Assembly (NCBI GenBank): GCA_001184405.1
Contig: LFMX01000018.1
Coordinates: 1 to 64,000 of the forward strand
DNA length: 64,000 nt
Direction of reading: 5' to 3'
Source: Candidatus Burkholderia humilis
GTDB taxonomy: Bacteria; Pseudomonadota; Gammaproteobacteria; Burkholderiales; Burkholderiaceae
In this document: piece after piece, positions 19,620 to 30,085 of the stretch
Numbering within the stretch: the first letter of the stretch is position 1
Layout of the letters: every line of letters begins with the position of its first letter
Notes under the pieces: model-generated
Told to the model about the DNA's origin: nothing
What the model saw: only the letters and a program-made list of their open reading frames with translations
Database searches by the model: none
Translations under genes and position numbers: made by a program

Positions 19620-20717
19620 GGCTCGCGACGCGCTTGATCATCTCGTATAGAATCAGAAAGCGATGCAGCCGCCCGTTGCCATCCAGAAACGGATGCGCAG
19701 ATACACAAACCCGAACGCGGCGCACGCCGCTTTCACGAACACATCCGGACAGCGCTTCTGATCGTTGACAAAGCGCTCCCACGCCTGCATCACTTCACGC
19801 AGATCGCCGACGGGCGCGGGAAAAAGTCGATGCGTCCGGTCGCATTCTCCAGCTAGTTCTGCTTCGTGCGATACGACGCTTCCTGACTGAACATCGCGCA
19901 CCACGACGTTCTGCAACTGCACCAGCCACTCTTCGTTCACTTCGGCGGCCTCGCCCGCGCGCTTGAGCAGATGAACGAAGCGCTCCTGCTTGTCCGAACT
20001 CGGTGTTTCCGATTCGATCGCGTAACTCCCGCGCGTATCGGACAGATAGAGAAAATTCAACGCCCGCCGATACAACTCGGGATCGTCCATCGCGTCGAGC
20101 ATGCTTTGCGCTTCGCGCAGCAGATCGGTGAGCGGCGGATCATCGGGAATCGCCGCGCGGCGCACGATCGGGCAGAAGTAGCGCGTGCCGAGCGCGTTGT
20201 CGCGCACGCGAAACTTCGGCGTGCGCACCGGTTCGGCCGCCGTGTAATACAGATCGGTGGGAAAAAGATCGACATAGCCGACCTTGATGGTGACTTCCGT
20301 ATCGAGCGATTTGTCGGTCAGCCATTCCCACAGAAAGCACGCCCGGCGAATATGCTCGCCGGTCGGCGTCGCTTTGAGGCGCGCGATCAGTTCTTTCGGC
20401 TCGATGAAGTCGAATGCGGCATCGATGACTTCGAGATTCACGCCCTCGTGCCGCAGTGCAAATTCGAGATGCCCGACCGGCGATTCGTCGTAGACCACGC
20501 TGGTGGGAAACAGAATCTGGCTATCGTTTTCGATACGGCGGTTCACCGACGAGCTGGCATAAGCGAGCTTCTGCGGCGGCGTAACGGCCAGGTCGCCATA
20601 AGCGATGAGACGGGCGTAACCGAGCGGAATCATCGAGATTTCTTCACTTTGATCGAGAAATTTTAACTTTACGCCCGATTTGCCGGATTTCATCGAGAAA
20701 TTTTCACCTTTAGCCAT
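19620..20717 (-). pseudogene. Fic-domain protein (AMPylase type), broken
   Basis: Fic proteins transfer AMP or similar groups to target proteins. The N-terminal 350 residues are open (PLGYARLIAYGDLAVTPPQKLAYASSSVNRR, then SYAIESETPSSDKQERFVHLLKRAGE), including the SxxxE-type segment IESETPS typical of Fic helical regions. The catalytic loop HPFLDGNGRLHRF is readable only after a frameshift near 19695, and homology fades after FLILYEMIKR. A TAG near 19854 is a stop only in other frames and does not affect the main one. The C-terminus is missing. Several in-frame ATGs exist at the start (20717, 20693, 20633); the real one is unclear. Confidence 0.82.
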
Positions 20718-20847
20718 TCGGCAGATGCCATCGATCCGCTTTCGCTATCGAACGATCGCCCTTTCGAATTGTTGCGCTATTGGCGCGGGACCTATAGTGC
20801 CTCTCAGGCTCGCATCCCGAGCACATCAAAACGAAAGGAGACAACAC

Positions 20848-21372
20848 ATGAACCGGATCGATCTGATGGACCGCACGGTCGTCGTCACGGGCGGCGCGTG
20901 CGGTATCGGGCTGGCGGTGGCGGAGCGGGCCCTGCAATCGGGCGCGAATGTCGCGCTTTGGGATGTCGATGCCGGACGGCTCGCGCGCACCAGCGCCGAA
21001 CTGAAGGCCGCCTACAAGGAACGCGGCGGCAGCGATTCCGTCGTCGAACTCACCGATGAAGCGTCCGTCGAAGCCGCTACGCAAAAGGCGCTCGCCGCGC
21101 ACGGCAGGATCAATGTGCTCGTGAACAACGCGGGCATCACCGGCAGCAACGGCACGACGTGAGAACTCGCGCCCGACGTGTGGCGCCGCGTGATCGATGT
21201 CAATCTGATCGGCCCGTACCTCACGTGCCGCGCGGTCGTGCCGCATATGCTGAAGTCGGGTTACGGGCGCATCGTCAATGTGGCGTCGATCGCGGGCAAG
21301 GAAGGCAATCCGAACGCGTCGCACTACAGCGCGTCGAAGGCGGGATTGATCGGGCTGACTAAGAAGCTTTAA
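20848..21372 (+). pseudogene. short-chain dehydrogenase/reductase, nonsense and 3' truncation
   Basis: A good AAAGGAG site precedes the ATG at 20848. The Rossmann NAD(P) motif (VVVTGGACGIGLAV; normally TGxxxGIG), NNAG (VLVNNAGITG) and the active site (S in [11 protein letters not shown]-x-x-x-K in [17 protein letters not shown]) are all present. A TGA at 21160-21162 stands where a Trp codon is expected (TTWELAPDVW). The gene ends abruptly after about 174 codons, where an insertion-sequence remnant begins, so the last 70-80 residues of the usual 250 are gone. The substrate is unknown; FabG-like and sugar or fatty-acyl dehydrogenases are possible. Confidence 0.88.
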
Positions 21373-21389
21373 CAGAATGACTTTTGAAG

Positions 21390-21487
21390 TTATCGCCAGC
21401 AGATGATGCAGCAGGCGAGCTTGAGGAAAGCTTCGTGAATGAAGGCTAGGCGCTCGAAGCGGATGCGCAGCCGCCGGAAGTTGTGCC
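21390..21487 (-). mobile_element. insertion-sequence remnant (IS5-type transposase C-terminus)
   Basis: Read on the minus strand the segment encodes NFRRLRIRFERLAFIHEAF and then LKLACCIICWR, which matches the C-terminal end of IS5/IS402-type transposases as I know them. Nothing else of the element remains. It sits exactly between the cut SDR gene and the cut DUF937 gene. Confidence 0.7.
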
Positions 21488-22409
21488 ATGATCGCGCCCT
21501 TGCTCGGAAGCGGAGCGGCAGCGGGAGCCGAAGCCGTATCGATCGCCGCAGCGGACGCGGTTTCATCGGTTTTGGCAGTGGCAGCGGCGGTGTCGGCGTC
21601 CGAAGGCGTATCGGCCACGCTCTTCACAACCGGCTTTTCCGTCGAGCAACCGCGCGTGGCCAGCACTGCGAACAGCGCGAGCGCGGCGGCGCTGGCCACC
21701 CACATCCAGGTCTTGCGATGGCCGGGTTCATCGGCGGCGACGGCGGCTTGCGGCTCGGACACGTCCGTGTGAACGGGGAATGCGTTCTGCGGCTGCGCGC
21801 CCGAATGATCGAACTGCGCGGAAACGGCCTTCAGCCGCGACATCACGCCCGCGAGAAACGCGCCGACCGATCCGAGGCCGAGTGCCTGCGCGAAGGCTTC
21901 CGTCATGTTGGCGCGGACCACCGGCAACTGGTGCCCGAGCAGTCCGGGCAAGTGACCCACTTGCGCGTTGTGCTGCGCGAAATAGCGCTTGAGCACGCCG
22001 AGCACCGTGGTGCCGACGACGCCGGACAGCGTGCGTGCGCTCGAGGCCGCGACGCCCGTGTATTCCGAAATGCGTTCCGCGAGCTGATCGAGGCCGTCGT
22101 GCGAGGCGAGCGCGCCATCGGCGTTTTCGCCGGATTCGACGAGCGACTTGAATTCATCGTCGCGAACGACGACATGCGGCAGTTCGTCCGCGATTTGCGC
22201 ATTCGTCGATGGCGCCATGATGGCCGCGAACAGGCTGCGCGCGCCGTCGGCCGAGGAGTCCTTGTCATCATCGAGCCGATCAGCGCGGGTCCGCACAGGG
22301 AGACGACGCGCTTCGCGGAATCCGGCGCACAGCCGATGCGTTGCGCGATCTACTGCAACACGCTTTCAGTCAAAGCGCCCTGAACTAACTGGTTGAGATT
22401 GATGCTCAT
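21488..22409 (-). pseudogene. DUF937-domain membrane protein, nonsense, frameshift and 3' truncation
   Basis: The start at 22409 reads MSINLNQLVQGALTESVLQ and then a TAG replaces a Gln codon. The frame shifts near 22262 into DGARSLFAAIMAPSTNAQIADELPHVVVRDDEFKSLVESGE, a DUF937-like helical domain, then a membrane helix (KTWMWVASAAALALFAVLATRGC) and a disordered Ala/Asp/Thr-rich linker. In related proteins an OmpA-like domain follows. Here the gene ends at the insertion-sequence remnant, so that domain is deleted. It would have been an envelope protein. The family is inferred from recall. Confidence 0.75.
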
Positions 22410-22657
22410 TAAGAAAGCTTCCTGAAAAAGCGTATTGGAATCAGCCGATTAGCGGCCTGGCGATTATAGGTTTGGGGTCCCGGAGTTTTTCGTGTGGGGC
22501 GAACAATCGGAAAACTCTGAGGCACGCGGGCTTTCGGAAAACGCCCATCGCCGGGATGGGATTGCGCTGCATCGAACGGCGGCTCTACACGCCACACGGA
22601 TGCGCGACCTATGATTCACAGATTCACGACGACGCACCGCGCCGCATGGAGTCAGCG

Positions 22658-24308
22658 ATGAATTCACCCCGATCCGCCGATCTGTCGTTCGGCCAGACGC
22701 ACACGGTCACGAACCAGCCGCCGTCGCTCGCCGATTACGATCCGTTCGCCGCCGATCCCGCGCTCGCGTCGGCGATCGAACGCGAAGACGCGCACCGGCA
22801 CCGCGAAACCCTTTCCCGCGATGGCCGCGCGCTCACGCAGCCCGACGCGCTCGCGCTGGCCGACCTGGCCAATCGGCATACGCCGGAACTGCATACCCAC
22901 GGCGCGCGCGGCGAGCACATCGACGAAATCGAATTTCATCCGGCCTGGCACGCGCTAGTCGGCCGGTTGCGGGAGCAGGGCTGCCACTCACTGCCGTTCG
23001 AGCTGAACCCGCGCGCCGGATCGATGGCCGCGCGCTGCGCCAGTTACTTTCTGCACGGCCAGCTCGAATCCGGCTCGCTGTGTCCGGTCACGATGACCTT
23101 CGCCAGCATTCCCGTGCTGCGTAACGAACTGGCGCTGTTCGGGCGAATCGCCGGGCCGCTGCTGTCGCGCGAGCACGATCCGCGCGACATTCCGCTCGAA
23201 ACGCCCAAACGGTCGATGCTGATCGGCATGGGCATGACGGAGAAACAAGGCGGCTCGGATGTGCGCAGCAACCGCACGCGGGCGTATGCGCTCGGCGCGG
23301 GCGGGCGCGGCGGCGAGTATCGGCCATAAACGGTTCTTTTCCGCGCCGCAAAGCGATGCGCATCTCGTGCTCGCGCGCACCGGCGACGATGCCGGCCGGT
23401 CGTGCTTCTACGTACTGCGCTTTAAGCCCGACGGCGCGCGAAAAACGCCGTGCAGATCCAGCGTCTGAAGGACAAGCTCGGCAATCGTTCGAACGCGAGC
23501 AGCGAAGTCGAATTTTTCGATGCCTACGGCGTCATGATCGGCGACGAAGGGCGCGGCGTGCCGACGATCATCGAAATGGCGAATTACACGCGGCTCGATT
23601 GCGTGATCGGCAGCGCGGCGCTCGTGCAGGCGATCCATCACGCGCGGTACCGCAACGCGTTCGGCGCGCGCCTCGCCGATCAACCGCTGATGCGCAACGT
23701 TCTCGCCGATCTCGCGCTCGAATCCGAAGCCGCGACGGTGCTGTTCATGCGGCTCACGGGCGCGTTCGAGCAAAGCGCATCGGCGGGCGCGACGCCGCTG
23801 GATCGCGCGTGGCGGCGCATCGTGACGCCTGCCGCGAAGTTCTGGGTGTACAAGCGCGCGCTCGAATTCACCGGCGAAGCGATGGAAGTGTGGGGCGGCA
23901 ACGGCTACGTCGAAACCGGTCCGATGGCGCGGTTTTATCGCGAGGCGCCGGTCAATTTGATCTGGGAAGGCTCGGGCAACGTGATGTGCCTCGACGTGCT
24001 GCGCGCGTTCGAGCGAGAACAGGACGCGGCGCGCGCTGCTGGATGACTGGATGGGCACGGCATCGGCGCATCCGGCGCTGGGCGCGGCGTTGCAGACGCT
24101 GGCCGACATGCTGACGAGCGATCCGGCGACGCACGAAGCATCGGCGCGGCGCATTGCGCAGCAACTGGCATTATGCGCGCAGGGCGTGTTGATGGCGCAA
24201 TTTGCGCCGGAGGAAGTGGCGCAGGCATTGATCGGAACGCGGCTGAGCGATGCCCGCGCAGAAACGGGGCGTGTGTATGGCACGTTGCCCGCAAGGTTCG
24301 ATCCATGA
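22658..24308 (+). pseudogene. AidB-like acyl-CoA dehydrogenase, broken
   Basis: This is an FAD flavoprotein of the acyl-CoA dehydrogenase family, AidB branch. A GGAG eight bases before the ATG at 22658 sets the start (MNSPRSADLSFGQTHTVTNQPPSLADYDPF). The FAD-binding part MGMTEKQGGSDVRSN and the C-terminal helices (WGGNGYVETGPMARFYREAPVNLIWEGSGNVMCLDVLRAF, the family signature region) are both recognisable but in different frames. The frame changes near 23325, 23450 and 24040. No full product is made. It ends PARFDP at 24308. Confidence 0.88.
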
Positions 24309-24466
24309 GGGGATCGTGCGGCGGGCGTTTGATATTTAGCGCTATCAAAAAGTGACATTGCAGAAGCGAATGGCCGGGCGATTTGACTTGCAGAATGGCG
24401 GCTTGCCGTATCGGACGTGCCGGCCAGCACAGCCGACGCCATTCAACGCATGTCCAGCTTTCGAAG

Positions 24467-25042
24467 ATGGCAACACGCTACTTACCACCAGAGACGCCGT
24501 ATCACGGCGTGCTGCGCTTTTCGCGAAAACTCGAAGGCGAAAATTTGCGCTTTGTGCTGATTTGCCTGCTCGGTTTGTCAGCGGCCATCCTGCTCTTTAC
24601 TTTGCACCTGAGCGGCTTCTTCAGCTCGCTTTTAGAGGAGCACGTTCCCACCGAGGACCTGGGACTCGCGTCATTTTTTTCCAGCGCGCCCGTTTTCATG
24701 GTTCTCGGTTTCGGCATCGTTCTTGAATGGCGATTGGTGGAAATCTCGGCGGACACGGGAGATATCCGCGTCAAAAGCTATCGCACATGTTTTCGGTGGC
24801 GCTGCTTTCCCGCTTCGGATGTCGCGCGTGTGACGTGTGCCCGCTATACCGGGCGCAACGGATACACGGAGCTTTGCGTCAGCCTGTATCCGCACGCCCA
24901 TCGATCTTTTTCGAAGGTGCGCTTCATCAAGACCGCATACACGCCCGTAGACAATCCGCTCTTCACTTGCCTGATTTCCGTTATCAGGTCACATCAGCCG
25001 GCGGTTGAATTCGACATGCGGCGCGATGTTGCGGTGCTCTGA
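24467..25042 (+). CDS. two-helix membrane protein of unknown function
   Basis: This intact 191-residue frame starts MATRYLPPETPYHGVLRFSR. Two membrane segments lie at about residues 27-50 (LRFVLICLLGLSAAILLFTLHLSGFF) and 72-88 (APVFMVLGFGIVLEW). A cytoplasmic or periplasmic domain of about 100 residues follows, rich in beta-strand-like alternation (LVEISADTGDIRVKSYRTCFRWRCFPASDVARVTCARY). The fold could be PH-like, but this is a guess from the pattern. It ends just before the convergent flagellar fhlB remnant. No motif is recognised and the gene has no lesions. Confidence 0.6.
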   Translation: MATRYLPPETPYHGVLRFSRKLEGENLRFVLICLLGLSAAILLFTLHLSGFFSSLLEEHVPTEDLGLASFFSSAPVFMVLGFGIVLEWRLVEISADTGDIRVKSYRTCFRWRCFPASDVARVTCARYTGRNGYTELCVSLYPHAHRSFSKVRFIKTAYTPVDNPLFTCLISVIRSHQPAVEFDMRRDVAVL

Positions 25043-25045
25043 GAC

Positions 25046-25347
25046 TCACAGCCCCAACCGCCCCGCCTCCCTCAACGGCTCCTCGTTCTCCAGCCGATAC
25101 ACCCACACGCCAGCAACTCCGCCACTGCCTGATAAAGCGCGGGCGGAATATGCGCGTCCAGATCGACCTGCATCAGCAGCGAGACCATTTCCGGCGAATC
25201 GTGCACATACACGCCCGCGTTCTTCGCGCGCTGCACGATCATTTCCGCGATCAGCCCGTAGCCCTTCGCGACGACGCGCGGCGTCGCCTCGCGGCTCGCC
25301 GGATCGTAGACGAGCGCGGTCGCCTGCTTGCGATGATTCGCGCTCAC
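25046..25347 (-). pseudogene. fhlB: FhlB-like export switch protein (FlhB cytoplasmic domain homologue), frameshifted
   Basis: Proteins of this kind resemble the cytoplasmic domain of the flagellar export switch FlhB. The GTG start at 25347 overlaps the stop of the upstream fliK-like gene by four bases. The frame reads NHRKQATALVYDPASREATPRVVAKGYGLIAEMIVQRAKNAGVYVHDSPEMVSLLMQVDLDAHIPPALYQAVAELLA. The frame shifts near 25105, before WVYRLENEEPLREAGRLGL. Only about 20 residues are affected. The full FlhB has an NPTH motif that this short homologue lacks. Confidence 0.8.
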
Positions 25348-26655
25348 GTTGCGTCCCCTTCTTCCGCCGATGCCCGAAACAGATGTTCCCGCGGCGACGG
25401 CACCGGCTTGGGCACGTTGGGCGCACTCGCGCCTTGCGAATCGAAATTGACGCGCCCATCCATCGAACGCACCGACAGCGATGCGAGCGAAATGCCCGCC
25501 GCGTTCAATTGCTGCGCGAAAGCCTGACCATCGCCCGCAAAGTGCGATGCGCCCACGTCGTTCGCACGAATGCGCGCAATCAGCTTGTCGCCGGTCGGCA
25601 TCGACGAGACCGAGCGCGGGCAAGGACAGCGTGACGCGCGTGCGCCACGGCTGTTCGGTGGCGGCGTCGTTCGTGCTGCGCGCGTCGCGCGGTTCGATCG
25701 CCTGACGCTCGATTTCCCAGTCGAAGCGCGTGCCCGGCCACGCTTCGCCCTGCCAGCGAAACTGGCTGTTGGCGAGCATATCGAGCTGCTGACGCACGAT
25801 ATTCAGCGACGCCGGATGAATGCCCGCTGCGATCGACGCCTGCACCGCCGACGCATGCGGCGTCGCCTGCGCGGACGATGAACCGGACGAATCCGTCGCG
25901 TTCGATAACGCCAGCGGCAGCGCATCGCGCAGCGATTCGGCCAGTTCCGCCGCCTGCTGCGGATTCTGCGGCGGCGTCAGGGGCCGTCCGCCCGGCTGCA
26001 ATTCGAGCAAGTCGGGTAAGTCGGGCGCGATCTGCGATGTCAGAAGCGGCAACGGCCGGGCATCGCCGGTTGGCGGGGTATCGGTGAAATCGAACGGTAA
26101 ATCGAGCGCGCGCGGATCGATGCGCGCCTGCGGCTCGCCATTGAGCGATGCGCTCGTGCGCTGTCCCGCGACCCACTGCGCCAGATGCGATTCGTAGAAG
26201 AGTTCGTTCTTGCCGATGGTTTTCGCCAGTTGCGCCGCGATCTGCGACACCGGCAGCGGCGGCATGTTCTGGCTCGCGGCGCGCGCCGCGGCGACGTCGG
26301 AGGCGTTCGAGGAGAAAGCGGTATCGAACAGACCGGTGGTGAAGGCGGCGAAAGCACTCGCGGGGCGCGGCGGCGGCCACAGCGGCGTGTCGCTGACGGC
26401 GGCGAGCGTGGTGCCATCGCCAAAACGGGAGATGATGTCGAGCGTGCGCGCGACGCTGGATAACGCGGTCTGCGTGGAAGGCGCGGGCGCGCTCAGGTTC
26501 CCGTACGGATTCGGGCCGTACGTGCCGGGCGCTTGTATTGGCCACGCTCGCCTGAGTGGCCGTCTGACCCGGCGTCGAGCCCGCCGCCGCGCGTAGCGCG
26601 GACTGGAAAAGCTCGCTCCGGGCGGCGTGGTGATCGCGGCATCGAGTCCACTCAT
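25344..26655 (-). pseudogene. FliK-like hook-length control protein, broken
   Basis: The start at 26655 is MSGLDAAITTPPGASF. It is a low-complexity Ala/Pro/Ser-rich protein of the kind placed next to fliT in Burkholderia. The frame changes near 26595 and again near 26540, so the first 40 residues are out of frame. It then reads YGPNPYGNLSAPAPSTQTALSSVART and on to RTRVTLSLPALG. It shifts once more near 25610, and the C-terminal export-control part MPTGDKLIARIRANDVGASHFAGDGQAFAQQLNAAGISLASLSV is in a third frame. The stop overlaps the GTG of fhlB. The role in hook length or secretion switching is inferred from position and resemblance. Confidence 0.78.
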
Positions 26656-26723
26656 GCGGATATCCTCTCATTGCGTCTGCGAACGGCGCGCATGCGCACG
26701 CCATCCCGCGCGGAGACTGCGGC

Positions 26724-27062
26724 CTAGCGCAGTCCTATCATTTTCTTCAACGTGCGAGCCGGGCTGTTGACCGTGAACAGCGCGCCCAGACGCGCCAGAC
26801 TCGGCAACGTCAGATCGCGGATCGCGGCGGCGGCGGCGGCGGCGTCGAGAATCTTCTTCACGAGGTTCAGCTTGCGCGCGCGGGCCGTATCGTCGAGTTC
26901 GGAGCGATGATCCGACTTCCTCAACTGCTCGACCAGCTCGCGATACGTGCTCTGCATCGCCTTCAAATCGCTCCATTCGCCCTCACGCGCGGCGACCAGC
27001 ATCTGGCTGGAGAGTATCGCGATTGCTTTGTAGTGGGCGAAATATTCTTCTGTCGTCTGCAT
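26724..27062 (-). CDS. fliT: flagellar chaperone FliT
   Basis: FliT is a small helical cytoplasmic chaperone that keeps the filament cap FliD and the regulator FlhDC in check. The 112-residue frame is intact, starting at 27062 (MQTTEEYFAHYKAIAILSSQMLVAAREGEW). It has an unusual run of six alanines (ILDAAAAAAAIRDL). A 29-bp gap separates it from fliS upstream. FliD is not in this window and several flagellar parts are broken, so its job is probably gone. Confidence 0.85.
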   Translation of the reverse strand: MQTTEEYFAHYKAIAILSSQMLVAAREGEWSDLKAMQSTYRELVEQLRKSDHRSELDDTARARKLNLVKKILDAAAAAAAIRDLTLPSLARLGALFTVNSPARTLKKMIGLR

Positions 27063-27091
27063 GCTTCTCCGGCTTGCAGCCACGGCTTCGT

Positions 27092-27514
27092 TCAAACGGT
27101 CGTCGCGGCCATCTTCGCCACTTCCGGTTCGATTCCAACCCACGCTTCTTCCAGCGTCGCCAGCAAGTTGTCCACCTCGACGAACATGGCCTCGTCCTGC
27201 TGCGCGTTCGCTTCGAAAAGCCGGCTCGTCATGTACGAGTACAGCGCGTCCAGCCGTTGCGCGATCTCGCCGCCCGCTTCCTTGTTCAGCGCGGCCTGAA
27301 GCCCGCTCTGAATGATGTTCATGGCCTTGCTGACGGCCGCGCTGCGTGTGCCAATATTGTTTTGCTGCAGATACATCCGCGCCTGCGCAATCGACTGCCG
27401 CGCACCCTGATAAAGCAGCACGATCAGCCGGTGCGGGCTCGCGCCCATCACCCCTGTCTGAACGCCGACGCGTGCATAGGCGCTGGCTCCCGCTGCGAAT
27501 CCCTGGGAATACAT
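27092..27514 (-). CDS. fliS: flagellin chaperone FliS
   Basis: FliS binds newly made flagellin in the cytoplasm and keeps it from polymerising before export. The 140-residue intact frame begins MYSQGFAAGASAYARVGVQTGVMGASPHRLIVLLYQGARQSI, with the family pattern PHRLIVLLYQGA, and continues as a helical bundle (MNIIQSGLQAALNKEAGGEIAQRLDALYSYM). It forms an operon with fliT. Flagellin itself is not in this window. Confidence 0.93.
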   Translation of the reverse strand: MYSQGFAAGASAYARVGVQTGVMGASPHRLIVLLYQGARQSIAQARMYLQQNNIGTRSAAVSKAMNIIQSGLQAALNKEAGGEIAQRLDALYSYMTSRLFEANAQQDEAMFVEVDNLLATLEEAWVGIEPEVAKMAATTV

Positions 27515-27716
27515 CCGTGTCTCTCCTTTGCGATGCCGGTGCGTCGCGTTTCGGCCTTCAGTCCGAGCGCCGGGGCGTCTTACTCGCAGAAATCGATGCT
27601 GGCCGCGACTTGCTTCGCCGCGCTGTTACCGGGGTTATCGGAGAAACGCGGCAAAGCTTTAGGACGCCGCGTTCTAGGGCCATGAGGCGTTTTGACGAGC
27701 GAAACGCGGTGGGGAA

Positions 27717-28034
27717 TCAAACCGAAATCTGCATGATGTTGTTGTACGCCGACACCAGCTTGTTGCGCACCTGCAGGCCGAATTGCAGGCCGACGTTGGC
27801 CTTCTGCATATCGACCATCACGTCGTTGAGCGACACGTTCGGCGCGCCGACTTCGAACGCGTGCGCCTCGGAAAGCGCCGTCTTCTGGTTGTCGCTGATC
27901 TTGTCGATCGACGATTTCAGCGCGTCCGCGAAACTGCCCGCGCCGCCCGCTCCACTCATGCCGCCGGCGGCCTGCGAGGCCATCGACTGGATTGCGTTCA
28001 GCGCGGAGGAAAGCGGATTGATCGGAAAGTTCAT
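27717..28034 (-). CDS. fliE: flagellar basal-body rod adaptor FliE
   Basis: FliE joins the MS ring to the proximal rod. The 105-residue frame is intact: [25 protein letters not shown], a flexible Gly/Ala part, then the conserved C-terminus ([39 protein letters not shown]). The start at 28034 is the only good ATG. It is divergent from fliF; the 270-bp region between them should carry both promoters. fliF is broken, so the ring it attaches to cannot form. Confidence 0.95.
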   Translation of the reverse strand: MNFPINPLSSALNAIQSMASQAAGGMSGAGGAGSFADALKSSIDKISDNQKTALSEAHAFEVGAPNVSLNDVMVDMQKANVGLQFGLQVRNKLVSAYNNIMQISV

Positions 28035-28304
28035 GATGACTCCGGTGACTTCATTTGAAAGCCGGCGCATGGCGTCCGCACGAGGCTGAGCGGCCAGGAA
28101 CCGGGGTTCGGCGCGGCGGATTTTCCAGCACGACCGAGTACGAAAAAGATTAGTAGCGCGCCCGCTTGCAAAGCCCCTGAAGAACGGGGAAAACTCCGCT
28201 CTATTCATCGAATCGACTTGCAATGTTCTGCGGATAATCCCCATCGTGAAATCTCTCCTGTCCAAGCGAGACGGGGACATCAGGATTCGGAGCATCGACG
28301 CTAA

Positions 28305-30085
28305 ATGGATACGCTCAACAACTCTCTGATTACGCCGGACGCCCGTGTGGGCCTGGCGGGCGCGCAGCCCGGCGCGGCTGGCGGCAACGCCACGAGCCTC
28401 ACGGGCGCGGTGGGCGGCGCCGATTTCGGCTTGAGCCGCATGCCGATGCTCTCGAACTTCCGCTCGAATCCGCGCGTGCCGATGATCATCGCGGTGGCGA
28501 TTCTCGCGGCGGTGGTCGCGGCGCTGGTGATGTGGTCGCGCCAGCCGGACTATCGCGTGCTCTTTTCCAACCTGTCGGACCGTGATGGCGGCACAATCGT
28601 CACCGCGCTCCAGCAGGCGAACGTGCCTTACAAGTTCTCGGAAGGCGGCGGCGCCATTCTGGTTCCGGCTGAATAAGTTCACGAAACGCGTTTGCGTCTC
28701 GCGTCGCAAGGTCTGCCGAAAAGCGGTTCTGTCGGCTTCGAGCTGATGGACAACCAGAAGTTCGGCATCAGCCAGTTTGCGGAACAGGTGAACTATCAGT
28801 GCGCGCTCGAAGGCGAACTGGAGCGCACCATCGGTTCGATTCGTCGGTGAAGTCGGCGCGCGTGCATCTGGCGATTCCGAAGCCTTCGGTGTTCGTGCGC
28901 AACAAGGGATTGCCGACGGCGTTCGTGATGATCGAACTGTATCCGGGCCGCGCGCTCGACGAAGGTCGGGTGTCGGCGGTGACGTACATGGTGGCCTCGG
29001 GCGTGGCGGATATGCTGGTTAAGAACGTGACCATCGTCGATCAGGACGGCAACCTGCTGACCAACCCGAACGCGGTGAACGACCTCGACGCATCGCAACT
29101 GAAGTATGTACAGCAGATCGAGCACAACACGCAAAAGCGCATCGACACGATCCTCGCGCCGCTCTTTGGCGCAGGCAACGCGCATTCGCAAGTGAGCGCG
29201 GACATCGATTTATCGAAGCTCGAACAAACCGCCGAAAGCTACGGCCCGAACGCGAATCCGCAGAACACGGCGATCCGCAGCCAGCAATCGAGCACGTCGA
29301 TGGAAAACGGCGGCAGCAGCGTGGGCGGCGTGCCGGGCGCGCTGTCGAACCAGCCGCCGCAGGCCGCTTCCGCTCCGATCGATGCCGCCGCTTCCGGCGT
29401 GCCGGGCGTAGCAGGCAGCAAGCAGCTCCCGACCAACGAGCGCAAGGACACGACCACGAACTACGAAGTCGATCGCACCGTGCGTCACTTCGAGCACGCG
29501 ATGGGCGACATCAAGCGTCTGTCGGTGGCGTGGTCGTGAACTACGAAAAGAAGGTCGATGCCAAGGGCAACGTGACGATGACGCCGCTCTCCGCCGACAA
29601 GCTTGCGCAAGTGCAGCAGCTCGTGAAGGACGCGATGGGCTTCGACGACAAGCGCGGCGACTCGGTGAACGTGGTCAACAGCACGTTCACGTCGGATCTG
29701 AACACGACGCCCGCGGTGCCGTGGTGGCGCCCGCCGGAATCGATCGGCATGGGCATTCAGGGCGCGAAGTATCTGGGCATCGGCATCGTGGCGCTGTTCC
29801 TCTACTTCAGCATGGTGAAGCCGGCGATGAAGCGCGCCTTCCCGCCGCTGCCCGAACCGGTCGCGAGCACCCTGCTCCCCGCCGGACGAGCGGGCCTTCC
29901 TCGACAGCCCCAAGGGCGCGGCGAAGGACGACGAAGACAAGGATGCCGAGGTGAGTCTCCTCGGCAGTACGGAAAGCAACAAGGCCAAATTCGATCGCAA
30001 TCTCGACTACGCACGCAGCGTCGCGCGTCAGGACGCGAGAATCGTTGCGACGGTCGTGAAGAACTGGGTGTCCGATGAAAGCTGA
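28305..30085 (+). pseudogene. fliF: flagellar MS-ring protein FliF, broken
   Basis: FliF builds the membrane ring on which the flagellum assembles. The start [19 protein letters not shown] is followed by the first helix ([20 protein letters not shown]) and the ring-building motif [21 protein letters not shown] at 28674-28676 replaces a Gln codon. The frame shifts near 28845, near 29535 and near 29875. The ring domain ([18 protein letters not shown]), second helix (YLGIGIVALFLYFSMVKPAM) and FliG-binding C-terminus (FDRNLDYARSVARQDARIVATVVKNWVSDES) are all still recognisable. The end overlaps the fliG start by 11 bases. Confidence 0.95.

Noticed and set aside
19620-20717. Fic protein as part of a toxin-antitoxin or defence system
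   Set aside because: There is no small antitoxin gene beside it and the gene is broken; nothing else defence-related is near.
27120-27145. tRNA T-loop-like sequence (ggttcgattcc)
   Set aside because: It lies within the intact fliS coding sequence and no acceptor stem or other arm can be formed around it.
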